A stretch of DNA of 7,776 bases from a bacterium (GCA_029945985.1 JAQSDP010000059.1:1-7776), one strand, 5' to 3'. Positions 1 to 6,617 are shown, counted from the first letter of the stretch. Made by a program: numbers and translations. Notes: generated from the sequence alone by a model not told the origin.

Positions 1-496
1 CCATCTGATCGGTAACGGCCTGCGCTTCTTCAAACATGGGCCCGCGAGCCGCAGGAAATTCCTCCGACTGTGAAACCGTTGCCGCTTCACGTTCCGACGA
101 CTGAAAAACGGTGAAAGCGATCAGGCCGCCGAACACAAGCACCAGGCCGCCCATCACATAGGCAAGATTCGGCAGCAGCAGCCGCCGATACCACGGCTCG
201 ATCCCCGCCACCGAAATCGCAGGCGCGGTGACACGTTCTTCCACCGGCCCGGCATCTGCGTTCAGCGCAATGAGGCCCGACAGGATGCGGCGGCAGCGGT
301 CGCAATCGGCAAGGTGCGACATATACAGCGCCCTCGATTTCTCGGGCATCGCATTCTCAGCGAATGCAGTTAACCCATCGGCATCGAGATGGACCTTCGG
401 TTTCCCCGCAGGCACGCCTCCCACGAGCACGCCTCGGCCAGCTTCGCCAGTTTTGCGAAGCAGCGAGTCCATCTCCTTGTCGAATTCGAGTTCCAT
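1..496 (-). CDS. Anti-sigma factor, zinc-finger type, membrane-anchored (partial, C-terminus beyond window)
   Basis: The minus-strand frame is open from ATG at 496 to the left edge (165 codons), with an in-frame TAA just upstream of the ATG. The visible part has a cytosolic region of about 105 residues containing H36 and a H61-x3-C65-x2-C68 cluster, the zinc-binding pattern of ZAS/zf-HC2 anti-sigma domains. A single membrane helix follows at about 111-131, then an acidic extracytoplasmic start. It lies downstream of the sigma factor gene in the same direction, the usual arrangement for an anti-sigma factor that holds its partner sigma at the membrane. The ribosome site is poor (only AAGAG next to the ATG), and the left arm of an inverted repeat begins about 10 bases upstream. 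Function is inferred from the motif, topology and neighbour. The C-terminal sensor part is not visible. Confidence 0.8.
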   Translation of the reverse strand, partial: MELEFDKEMDSLLRKTGEAGRGVLVGGVPAGKPKVHLDADGLTAFAENAMPEKSRALYMSHLADCDRCRRILSGLIALNADAGPVEERVTAPAISVAGIEPWYRRLLLPNLAYVMGGLVLVFGGLIAFTVFQSSEREAATVSQSEEFPAARGPMFEEAQAVTDQM

Positions 497-506
497 CTCT
501 TATTTA

Positions 507-629
507 GCCACAGAGTTCACAGAGCAGTTTTTCGGATTTCGGGTGAAGATCGAAATACCTGCAGCGGCTGCAGCTAGGTACTCCGGTTTTCATTCCGCTT
601 TCCATCAAATCCTCTGTGTCCTCTGTGGC
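507..629. repeat. CACAGAG-type inverted repeat between sigma and anti-sigma genes
   Basis: The left arm GCCACAGAGTTCACAGAG (507-524) matches the reverse complement of 612-629 (GCCACAGAGGACACAGAG) at 16 of 18 positions. About 87 bases lie between the arms, including two CTGCAG sites. The element fills most of the 163-base gap between the sigma stop and the anti-sigma start. Similar CACAGAG palindromes are, from memory, dispersed in many environmental bacterial genomes. No transposase is present, so it could be a MITE-like non-autonomous element or a stable RNA hairpin. Confidence 0.8.
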
Positions 630-659
630 CAGGTTTTCGCTACCCACAATTAGAACGCC

Positions 660-1640
660 TCAAAACCAAAAATCTTGCACCACAGCCAACGCGATCAGCG
701 TGGCGAACATCTTCTCAAGGCTAAGCCCAAGTTTCGCAGCGGTTTCCGCGAGGTGCCGCTTCACTTCCGTCTCGCTCCATCCGTGAGTTTTTCGCAGCTC
801 TTTTTCCACCGATTTCCGGATCTCATTTTGTATCCGCACAAGCTTTCGGCTAGCGGTAGCTTCGTGATATCCGAACGTTGCGGCAATATCTTTCAACTTT
901 AGATCGTCGAAATAATACAGCTTCACGATCAAACGGTCCTGATCTTCGAGAGCAGCAACTGCGGTGCTCAACGCCGCCGCGACATCGTCTGACGTCCGCT
1001 TCTCGGTCAGCAGATCTTCCGGGCTCGCCGTGTGATGCAGCACCTGATCGTTCCCAGTGTGGTTCGACGATTCTTCAGCAAGGTTTTCAAACTCGCGGTC
1101 TTCCTCGATCTGAACGAACTTCGACTGCTTCCGAAACTGGTCTATAGCAAGTTGCGAACACACTGCCCGCAGCCATCCCGCCAAACTCCCGCGGCCCGAA
1201 TAATAGGCAAGCTTGCTCTTCTTATTTCCGTCCGCATCCTGCCGAAGGCCGTACAATTCTGCCCAGATACCGCTCGCCAGGTCATCAGCATCTTCCGAAT
1301 TCGCCGAGATCTTCCTGGCCGCTGACTTCACCGTGGAATCAAAATTCGCGACCAGGTCTTCCCAAGCCTTCTCATCACCCCTCTCACACGCGATTATCAA
1401 ACAAAGATCGTCCGCCCGAAGCTCATCGACAAACGCCGAGATCTCACGGCGCTCGGGCTTTTCATCGTGATTGAAAAGATATTTGCCAAGAACCTTATCC
1501 ACCCTCGGCCGCAGCTCCGCCGCCGTCACCCCACGCGTATCCGCCGCACGCGACAGCAGCCGCGACACGCCGTCATCGATCGCAGAACTGTGTTTTTCAG
1601 CCGCTTGGATCATCCGGGGAACAGCAGAGCAGTTTACCAC
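660..1640 (-). CDS. RNA polymerase sigma-70 family, ECF-type sigma factor with long N- and C-terminal extensions
   Basis: This 326-residue protein would direct RNA polymerase to a dedicated promoter set. Region 2 lies at about 79-172, with an acidic DADDLASGIWAELY stretch followed by GSLAGWLRAVCSQLAIDQFRK, typical of sigma-70 region 2. A charged linker (about 173-215) leads to region 4 (about 216-283), which has a helix-turn-helix of the LKDIAATFGYHEATASRKL type. It is longer than the usual ECF length of about 180-200 residues. There are about 78 extra N-terminal residues and a 40-residue tail ending in a hydrophobic stretch and DFWF. The start is uncertain: GTG at 1640 gives the longest frame, and ATG at 1613 gives 317 residues. 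Neither has a clear ribosome site. The next gene downstream is its probable anti-sigma factor. Which genes it controls cannot be seen. Confidence 0.87.
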   Translation of the reverse strand: MVNCSAVPRMIQAAEKHSSAIDDGVSRLLSRAADTRGVTAAELRPRVDKVLGKYLFNHDEKPERREISAFVDELRADDLCLIIACERGDEKAWEDLVANFDSTVKSAARKISANSEDADDLASGIWAELYGLRQDADGNKKSKLAYYSGRGSLAGWLRAVCSQLAIDQFRKQSKFVQIEEDREFENLAEESSNHTGNDQVLHHTASPEDLLTEKRTSDDVAAALSTAVAALEDQDRLIVKLYYFDDLKLKDIAATFGYHEATASRKLVRIQNEIRKSVEKELRKTHGWSETEVKRHLAETAAKLGLSLEKMFATLIALAVVQDFWF

Positions 1641-1713
1641 TTATCAGATGTACCCCGGAACCCGATAGTTTGTACGGCCAGCCGGACTTCGGTTAGCACG
1701 TCCAAAGAAAATG

Positions 1714-1740
1714 TTGACCCTTCACGGCGTTTGAGATAAC
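1714..1740 (+). promoter_or_regulatory. Weak candidate promoter for the HELSH protein gene
   Basis: TTGACC at 1714-1719 is a good -35 match. The best -10-like sequence is GATAAC at 1735-1740, but the spacer of 15 bases is short. The spacer 1641-1794 separates two divergent genes and must hold promoters for both. No convincing promoter for the sigma gene was found on the minus strand. Confidence 0.25.
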
Positions 1741-1778
1741 TTTTAGTTAGTTTCCGAACAACTGACACTAATATTTCT

Positions 1779-1786
1779 AAGGAGGA
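1779..1786 (+). promoter_or_regulatory. Ribosome binding site AAGGAGGA that decides the ATG start at 1795
   Basis: AAGGAGGA lies 8 bases before ATG at 1795 and only 5 bases before the in-frame TTG at 1792, so the ATG is preferred. Confidence 0.75.
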
Positions 1787-1794
1787 CGTTCTTG

Positions 1795-2616
1795 ATGAGA
1801 ATGGTGCGGCGCTTTTTCCCCTCGGGTCTTGTTCTAATTGTTTCTTGCCTCATCTTCCCATCGGCAGCGTACTCATACGACCTGTTCTTCCCGACCGTCT
1901 CGATCGTAGAAACGCCGCGTGACGGCGGCATTCGCGAGGAAATTCCGAAGAAATATCTTGCCCGTTACGAGCGATGGAAAGCGGAGTTGCTTTCTACCGA
2001 TTTCGGCCGTCAGCAGTGGGAAGCCTACGCGCACAACAACGGTTTCGTGCTGATCATCAAGATGAGCGGAGCCAAAGGCAAAGGAGCGGGCACCGATAAT
2101 TTTGAGTGGGATCGCCAAGGCAGCTTCGTTGGCGCGACCATAACCCTGGGAGATAAGATCGACAACGGATATCCAAATCCGATCTATTACCCGGTGCTCA
2201 ACTCGCTTTCCGCGGACCAGTCATCATATCTGATCAGCGGCCGCATCTTGGCCGCGACAAAGCTGTCGCATGAACTCAGCCACGTTGCTCAGGCCGCGAC
2301 CGCCAGCCGCGAGCTGATCGAGAAACAGAGCAAGCTGATCCCCGAATATACATCGATCTTTCTCAAAAATGGTCACAACACCCGCGACCAAAAACTTGTC
2401 GAACTTGAAGAGGAGATCGGCGGGACCCCCATCGAGATCTGGGAGAGCCGCGAATATTGGAGCGAGGTTACCGCGATGAAGTTCCTCAGCGAACGCATCA
2501 AGGACGAATCGTACTACTGCTTTGTCTTCAACAAGATTCGCAGCAACGTTACAACCTACGCCCGCGAATACGTCGACCGCTTCGAACCTGCAGCGATCGC
2601 CCCATGCGGGAAGTAG
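1795..2616 (+). CDS. Secreted protein of unknown family with an HExxH (HELSH) metallopeptidase-like motif
   Basis: The protein has 273 residues. The N-terminus has Arg residues, a hydrophobic segment (about 10-24) and a likely signal peptidase site after AYS (27), so it should be exported. Residues 159-163 read HELSH inside a probable helix (ATKLSHELSHVAQAA), matching the HExxH zinc pattern of metallopeptidases. E220 or E224 in the EYWSEVTAMKF segment could be a third ligand, as in gluzincin-type enzymes. No pro-peptide or known peptidase family is recognised, so catalysis is an inference. The gene is divergent from the sigma gene and convergent with the copper operon. Its last 12 codons and stop are copied in the tandem repeat that follows. 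A peptidase is the best guess; a non-catalytic HExxH protein is also possible. Confidence 0.85.
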   Translation: MRMVRRFFPSGLVLIVSCLIFPSAAYSYDLFFPTVSIVETPRDGGIREEIPKKYLARYERWKAELLSTDFGRQQWEAYAHNNGFVLIIKMSGAKGKGAGTDNFEWDRQGSFVGATITLGDKIDNGYPNPIYYPVLNSLSADQSSYLISGRILAATKLSHELSHVAQAATASRELIEKQSKLIPEYTSIFLKNGHNTRDQKLVELEEEIGGTPIEIWESREYWSEVTAMKFLSERIKDESYYCFVFNKIRSNVTTYAREYVDRFEPAAIAPCGK

Positions 2617-2622
2617 TATTTA

Positions 2623-2750
2623 AATTGCCTCCACCTTTAGGTGGAGGTGTGAGAGTTCAAGAAGTGATGAGGCTTTATGCGAATGTCTGCATTCGCATAA
2701 AGCCTCTTTGTATGGTCCATGTAGCCCACTAGCTGAAGCTAGTGGCAATT
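2623..2750. repeat. REP/BIME-like hairpin element, copy 1
   Basis: The element is bounded by AATTGCC (2623-2629) and GGCAATT (2744-2750) as 7-bp terminal inverted repeats. It contains three perfect hairpins: CCTCCACC-TTTA-GGTGGAGG (2628-2647), a 17-bp stem at 2669-2706, and CCACTAGC-TGAA-GCTAGTGG (2726-2745). GTAG at 2721-2724 lies just 5' of the third hairpin, reminiscent of REP sequences mobilised by RAYT (REP-associated tyrosine) transposases. No RAYT gene is in the window, so this is resemblance only. Confidence 0.7.
2669..2706. terminator. 17-bp perfect hairpin, possible bidirectional terminator, copy 1
   Basis: GAGGCTTTATGCGAATG pairs perfectly with 2690-2706 around a TCTG loop. It lies between converging genes and is followed on the plus strand by TTTGT. 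The T-tract is short and the minus-strand side has none, so rho-independent activity is uncertain. Confidence 0.45.
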
Positions 2751-2808
2751 GAGAAGAGGTCACCGCTTCGAACCTGCAGCGATCGTCTCCTGCGGGAAGT
2801 AGTATTTA

Positions 2809-2936
2809 AATTGCCTCCACCTTTAGGTGGAGGTGTGAGAGTTCAAGAAGTGATGAGGCTTTATGCGAATGTCTGCATTCGCATAAAGCCTCTTTGTATG
2901 GTCCATGTAGCCCACTAGCTGAAGCTAGTGGCAATT
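2809..2936. repeat. REP/BIME-like hairpin element, copy 2
   Basis: Identical to the element at 2623-2750, shifted by 186. Its hairpins lie at 2814-2833, 2855-2892 and 2912-2931. All arms are perfectly preserved in both copies. Confidence 0.7.
2855..2892. terminator. 17-bp perfect hairpin, possible bidirectional terminator, copy 2
   Basis: Second identical copy of the 17-bp stem with TCTG loop. It lies about 55 bases past the stop of the minus-strand copper operon, so it is the first strong hairpin that operon's transcript would meet. The T-tract is weak. Confidence 0.45.
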
Positions 2937-2945
2937 GAGAAGAGG

Positions 2946-3320
2946 TCACTCGACAACCAACTTCCCGTGCAGCATATTCATCCCGCAAGTAAACGGAAAC
3001 TCGCCCGCCTTATCCGGCGTGAATTCGACCGCAGTCGTCTTAAATGCCGGCAGATCTCGAGCGATACCAAAATCGCCGAGTATCACCTGCTCGCTGCATG
3101 ACGATGTTTCGTCGCGATAAAAATTCAGCCGCACCGGCGATCCGCGTTTTACTGCAATAACATCCGGAGAGTATCCCCCCTTAACCACCACATCGATCTC
3201 CTGTACGCCGCCCGCGTTCACCGTCGCCGCGACCGATTCACGCTCGCCGAAAAAGTACCACAGCACCAGAGCGATCAAGCTGACACCGGCTAAAACTACA
3301 ATGATCTCTGTCGTATCCAT
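2946..3320 (-). CDS. Membrane-anchored cupredoxin-domain copper-binding protein
   Basis: This 124-residue protein has an N-terminal membrane helix (about 5-23) followed by a cupredoxin_1-type beta domain (about 40-124). Expected metal-site residues are visible: C75 in the ETSSCSEQV segment and the C-terminal loop FTCGMNMLHGKL with C112, M114, M116 and H118. The domain should lie outside the cytoplasmic membrane and bind copper handed over after export, or act as a copper buffer. Its ATG directly follows the TAA of copA (no gap). Its ribosome site AAGGAGGG lies inside the last codons of copA, so translation is probably coupled. It is the last gene of the copper operon. Its stop codon falls within the end of the 186-bp tandem repeat. 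The family is clear; the precise role is inferred from the operon. Confidence 0.88.
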   Translation of the reverse strand: MDTTEIIVVLAGVSLIALVLWYFFGERESVAATVNAGGVQEIDVVVKGGYSPDVIAVKRGSPVRLNFYRDETSSCSEQVILGDFGIARDLPAFKTTAVEFTPDKAGEFPFTCGMNMLHGKLVVE

Positions 3321-5795
3321 TTACGCCCTCCTTGTGTCGCGAAAGTTTCGCAGCCGCAGACTGTTCGTTACCACTGAAACGCTCGACAGACTCATCGCCG
3401 CACTCGCGATGATCGGAGACAGGAGCCAGCCGAATAGCGGATAAAGAGCTCCGGCCGCGATCGGAATTCCGATCACGTTATATATGAACGCCCAAAACAG
3501 GTTTTGCTTCACAGTCCGAATGGTCGCCTTCGACAATCCGATCGCGGTCGTCACTCCCCGAAGGTCGCCGCGGATCAGCGTTATGTCGCTCGCCTCGATC
3601 GCGACGTCAGTCCCGGTTCCTATCGCGATGCCCACGTCGGCTTGAGCAAGTGCCGGCGCATCATTGATACCGTCACCCACCATCGCGACGGTTCGGCCTT
3701 CAGCCTGCAGCCGTTTGATCTCGCTTGATTTCCCGTCGGGCAAAACCTCGGCGATCACTCGGTCGACACCAACTTCTTTCGCGACGGCATCCCCCGTGCG
3801 TTTGTTGTCGCCCGTCATCATCACAACCGTCAGGCCCATTCGCTTGAGTTCGGCGATCGCGACCTTTGATTCCTCTTTCACCGTATCAGCGACAGCGACG
3901 ATTCCCGCGAGCTTTCCATCGACCGCCGCGAACATCGGCGTCTTGCCTTCGTTCGCAAGTCGGGTCAACGTCTCGGTCATCCCCGCATCAACGCTGATCG
4001 AACGTTCGCGCATCAGGCGTTCGTTACCTAAAAGAACCGATCGCTCATCAACCACTGCCTCAACACCCCGTCCCTCAACCGCATTGAACTTCTCCGCACG
4101 CACCAGTTCAAGTCCGCGTTCCTTCGCACCGGCAACGATCGCCGACGCTAGAGGATGCTCGCTCGAATCCTCGGCCGACGCTATCAGCCGCAACAACTCG
4201 TTCTCGTCAAAGTCGAACGCGACCACATCCGTCAAACTCGGCTCGCCTTTCGTGATCGTTCCCGTCTTGTCGAGCACGACCGTGTCCAGCTTGTGCGCCG
4301 TCTCCAAACTGTCGCCGCCCTTGATCAGAATTCCAAGCTCGGCTCCCTTTCCGGTCCCGACCATGATCGCCGTCGGTGTTGCGAGTCCGAGTGCACAGGG
4401 GCAAGCGATTATCAGCACCGAAACAAAATTTACCAGCGCCATGGTGAAGCGGACCTCAGGCGAAGCCGCAACGAACCACACGACGAACGTCGCGATCGCG
4501 ATCGAAATAACGACCGGTGTAAAGATGCCGCTGATCTTATCCGCGAGCTTTGCTATCGGTGGCTTCGACCCTTGCGCATCGCGTACGAGCTGGACGATCT
4601 GCTGCAAGGCCGTATCTTTCCCAACCTTCGTCGCACGAAAATGAAACGCACCGGTCTTGTTCATCGTCGCCGCGAAGACCTCGTCGCCGGCCCGTTTCTC
4701 CACGGGAATACTCTCGCCCGTCAGCATCGATTCGTCGATCGCCGACGAGCCCTCGGTCACTATACCATCGACGGCGACCTTCTCTCCAGGCCGCACCACA
4801 ACGATGTCACCCTTCAACACGGAATCGGTCGCAACTTCAATCTCCTCACCATTGCGGATCACCGTCGCAGTCTTCGGCTGCAACCCGACCAGCTTGCGGA
4901 TCGCCTCGCCCGTCCGCCCCTTCGCACGCGATTCAAGCAAGTTCCCGAGCAGGATAAGGGCAATGATCACCGCCGCCGCCTCAAAATAGACCGGTATGGT
5001 GCCGGCGTGGTCAGCATGTCCGGCTGTCGCAAACCAGGACGGGAATACAGTTGCGGCCACCGAGTAAATGAACGCCGTACCCGTGCCAACCGCGATCAGC
5101 GTGTTCATATCCGCCGCACGGTGCTTGAATGCAGCCCACGCACCTGTATAGAAATGCCGTCCGGAATAGAGCACGACAGGTGTCGTCAGTATCAGCTGCA
5201 GCCAGTTCACGCCCTTAAAGTTCAGCCACGATATCGTGCCGTGGGACATGGCGATCACGAGCACCGGCACCGACAGAACCGCCGCAACGATGAACTTGCG
5301 TTTAGCCGTTGCGTATTCCTCAGCATGCGCCTTCTCGAGCAGATCCTCACCATCGTCGTCTGACGATTGAGGATGCGCGTCGTAACCGGCACTGCGAACC
5401 GTTTCCACCAGCGCATCGACATTCGTGGCGGTCGGATCGAAGCTTACCGTCGCCCGCTCTGTCGCAAAGTTCACCGACGCCGAGTTGACGCCAGGCTGCT
5501 TTGCAAGTGTTTTCTCGATGCGATTCGCACACGCCGCACATGTCATGCCTGTGACCGGCATATCCACCCGCTCGTCCCCGATAGTCCGTCGAACGTTATG
5601 ACCAACGTTCTTTGTCTCGGCTTTCGAAGTGTATTTGAGCGGATTCTGTCTGAATGTCTCCAGGCAGATCTTAGAACAGAAATGATAGGTTTCGCCCATA
5701 TGCACTTCCATCGCCGCCGCATTTGCCGGATCGATCTGCATTCCGCAAACCGGATCCGTAACTGTCACTCGTTCTCTCGTGTCGATTGTCTTCAT
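3321..5795 (-). CDS. copA: Copper-exporting P1B-type ATPase with N-terminal YHS and HMA domains
   Basis: The protein has 824 residues and uses ATP to move Cu(I) out of the cytoplasm. In order: a YHS/TRASH metal domain (C17 in DPVCGM, C40, C44); one HMA domain with GMTCAAC (C86, C89); paired N-terminal membrane helices; actuator motif TGES (359-362); the membrane metal site CPC (C465-C467); phosphorylation motif DKTGT (D509); HP at 547-548 in the nucleotide domain; GDGINDAP (707-714); and C-terminal helices with YN (772-773) and MSLSS (801-805). The CPC, YN and MxxSS set is the P1B-1 (Cu+/Ag+) signature. ATG at 5795 is preferred because GGAGAG lies 7 bases upstream; an in-frame TTG at 5810 would add five residues. 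It is the third gene of the copper operon. No key residue is missing, so it should be active. Confidence 0.96.
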   Translation of the reverse strand: MKTIDTRERVTVTDPVCGMQIDPANAAAMEVHMGETYHFCSKICLETFRQNPLKYTSKAETKNVGHNVRRTIGDERVDMPVTGMTCAACANRIEKTLAKQPGVNSASVNFATERATVSFDPTATNVDALVETVRSAGYDAHPQSSDDDGEDLLEKAHAEEYATAKRKFIVAAVLSVPVLVIAMSHGTISWLNFKGVNWLQLILTTPVVLYSGRHFYTGAWAAFKHRAADMNTLIAVGTGTAFIYSVAATVFPSWFATAGHADHAGTIPVYFEAAAVIIALILLGNLLESRAKGRTGEAIRKLVGLQPKTATVIRNGEEIEVATDSVLKGDIVVVRPGEKVAVDGIVTEGSSAIDESMLTGESIPVEKRAGDEVFAATMNKTGAFHFRATKVGKDTALQQIVQLVRDAQGSKPPIAKLADKISGIFTPVVISIAIATFVVWFVAASPEVRFTMALVNFVSVLIIACPCALGLATPTAIMVGTGKGAELGILIKGGDSLETAHKLDTVVLDKTGTITKGEPSLTDVVAFDFDENELLRLIASAEDSSEHPLASAIVAGAKERGLELVRAEKFNAVEGRGVEAVVDERSVLLGNERLMRERSISVDAGMTETLTRLANEGKTPMFAAVDGKLAGIVAVADTVKEESKVAIAELKRMGLTVVMMTGDNKRTGDAVAKEVGVDRVIAEVLPDGKSSEIKRLQAEGRTVAMVGDGINDAPALAQADVGIAIGTGTDVAIEASDITLIRGDLRGVTTAIGLSKATIRTVKQNLFWAFIYNVIGIPIAAGALYPLFGWLLSPIIASAAMSLSSVSVVTNSLRLRNFRDTRRA

Positions 5796-5815
5796 GATTC
5801 GACTCTCCAAATTAA

Positions 5816-6104
5816 ACCTTCCCCTTGTTCGTTCACTCCGGCAATCTAGCTCACCGGGAAACCTGCGTCATCAAGAACCTTCGCAAGTTGATCTCGCGTG
5901 ATATCCGCCTCATGCCCGACGGTCACCTGCTTCGTGGCGACGTCAACGTCCACTTCCGATACGCCCGGGACTCGTCCAAAAGCGTTCTTGATCGCGTTGG
6001 CACACCCGCCGCAAACGATGTCGGGTGCCGTTAATGTCGTTTTGTTTGATTGCGTGTTCATATTTATGTCCTTCCCTTTAATTGATACCTTCCCTGGTTC
6101 GTTC
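5816..6104. repeat. Short direct repeat in both intercistronic gaps of the copper operon
   Basis: ACCTTCCCCTTGTTCGTTC (5816-5834, upstream of copA) and ACCTTCCCTGGTTCGTTC (6087-6104, upstream of the chaperone gene) align with one gap and one mismatch. The feature spans the two outer limits; the chaperone gene lies between them. On the coding strand the motif reads GAACGAAC followed by a purine-rich stretch, upstream of each ribosome site. Confidence 0.6.
5846..6061 (-). CDS. copZ: Heavy-metal-associated (HMA) domain protein, CopZ-like copper chaperone
   Basis: This 71-residue single-domain protein has the HMA fold pattern: a CxxC metal loop IVCGGCAN (C17, C20), a helix with AIKNAFGRVPGV, then a strand with VDVDVATKQVTV and a closing helix. 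It would bind Cu(I) in the cytoplasm and deliver it to the HMA domain of CopA. ATG at 6061 is chosen because GGAAGGA lies 7 bases upstream. A longer frame from 6112 would add 17 residues outside the domain, with no good ribosome site. It lies 59 bases after the regulator gene and 50 bases before copA, so it is the second operon gene. The loop lacks the usual Met before CxxC (Ile-Val instead), which is a tolerated variation. A general metal carrier is the alternative. Confidence 0.88.
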   Translation of the reverse strand: MNTQSNKTTLTAPDIVCGGCANAIKNAFGRVPGVSEVDVDVATKQVTVGHEADITRDQLAKVLDDAGFPVS

Positions 6105-6120
6105 CTTCCCATTGTTCGAT

Positions 6121-6588
6121 CTAATTTCGTTTCAGCCCCGAAGTCCGCGCCGGATGTTCGATGTGCGAACCCTCGATCAATCCGCAGACATGGCCTTCGG
6201 ACTCACGCATCTTCTCCCACTGCTTCAACTCGGCCGCCAACTCATCGCGGTAGAGCATCATCTGCCGTATACGCTCGTCCAGATCCTGAAGCCTGCCCTT
6301 GACCTTTGCCCTTACATGCCCGCAAGGGTTCTCGCCCGATCGCTTGTGGTCGATAAGTTCGCGGATCTCGTCCAGCGAAAACCCGAGCATCTGCGCTTTC
6401 TTGATGAACGAAAGCCGCTCAAGGATCGAGCCGTCATAGACGCGATAGCCGCTAGCGGTGCGAGAGGGGCGATCGATCAGCCCGCTCTTCTCATAAAACC
6501 GCAGCGTCTCGATCCCCACGCCGCTCCGCTTCGACACCTCGCCGATCTTGTACAGCGACGCATCCTGTGTCTTCATCTGGCTAATCAT
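6121..6588 (-). CDS. MerR-family heavy-metal-responsive transcriptional regulator
   Basis: The protein has 155 residues. The N-terminal winged helix-turn-helix reads YKIGEVSKRSGVGIETLRFYEKSGLI (13-38) and continues to GYRVYDGSILERLSFIKKAQMLGFSLDEI, the classical MerR DNA-binding domain. A long dimerisation helix (about 90-128) is preceded by C89 and H91 (NPCGH) and followed by C135 (GHVCGLIEG). C89 and C135 fit the cysteine positions of MerR/ZntR/CadR-type sensors. The cysteine expected about ten residues before C135 is absent, and the CueR pair C-x7-C is not seen. The effector is therefore uncertain, although the neighbours point to copper. The start has GGAGGAG 8 bases upstream. It is the first gene of the operon it probably controls, so it would regulate itself. 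Confidence 0.9.
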   Translation of the reverse strand: MISQMKTQDASLYKIGEVSKRSGVGIETLRFYEKSGLIDRPSRTASGYRVYDGSILERLSFIKKAQMLGFSLDEIRELIDHKRSGENPCGHVRAKVKGRLQDLDERIRQMMLYRDELAAELKQWEKMRESEGHVCGLIEGSHIEHPARTSGLKRN

Positions 6589-6596
6589 TTCGTCAT

Positions 6597-6603
6597 CTCC
6601 TCC
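6597..6603 (-). promoter_or_regulatory. Ribosome binding site of the MerR-type regulator gene
   Basis: On the minus strand this reads GGAGGAG, 8 bases before ATG 6588. An out-of-frame ATG at 6596 follows it directly but stops after three codons. Confidence 0.7.
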
Positions 6604-6617
6604 GAACCAACAACTAC

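Larger units (their letters stand above)
2576..2949. repeat. Tandem duplication, two copies of a 186-bp unit
   Basis: Positions 2576-2763 align with 2762-2949 at offset 186, with only three differences (2600/2786, 2602/2788, 2604/2790). Each copy starts inside the HELSH gene's last codons, runs through its TAG stop and the convergent spacer, and ends in the last bases of the cupredoxin gene. The second copy therefore carries an untranslated remnant of the HELSH protein tail (RFEPAAIVSCGK then stop). The spacer between the two genes (2617-2945, 329 bases) is made up of this repeat and holds no gene. Confidence 0.95.

Noticed and set aside
228..653. Plus-strand frame of 141 codons across the anti-sigma gene
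   Set aside because: It is antisense to the anti-sigma reading frame, and part of its translation comes from the CACAGAG repeat.
2457..2732. Plus-strand frame overlapping the end of the HELSH gene and the repeat
   Set aside because: It is out of frame with the clear gene and ends inside the hairpin element. No protein features are seen.
2576..2949. CRISPR-like array
   Set aside because: There are only two long copies with no variable spacers and no cas genes. It is a simple tandem duplication.
3664..4644. Second long plus-strand frame opposite copA
   Set aside because: It is a Ser/Thr/Ala-rich low-complexity translation, typical of an antisense shadow.
4155..5363. Long plus-strand open frame (about 400 codons) antisense to copA
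   Set aside because: It is rich in Arg and His, has no recognisable domain, and lies fully opposite an intact P-type ATPase whose motifs are all in place.
5796..5810. TTG start for copA at 5810
   Set aside because: ATG at 5795 has a better-placed GGAGAG site, although a purine-rich stretch also precedes the TTG, so this is not certain.
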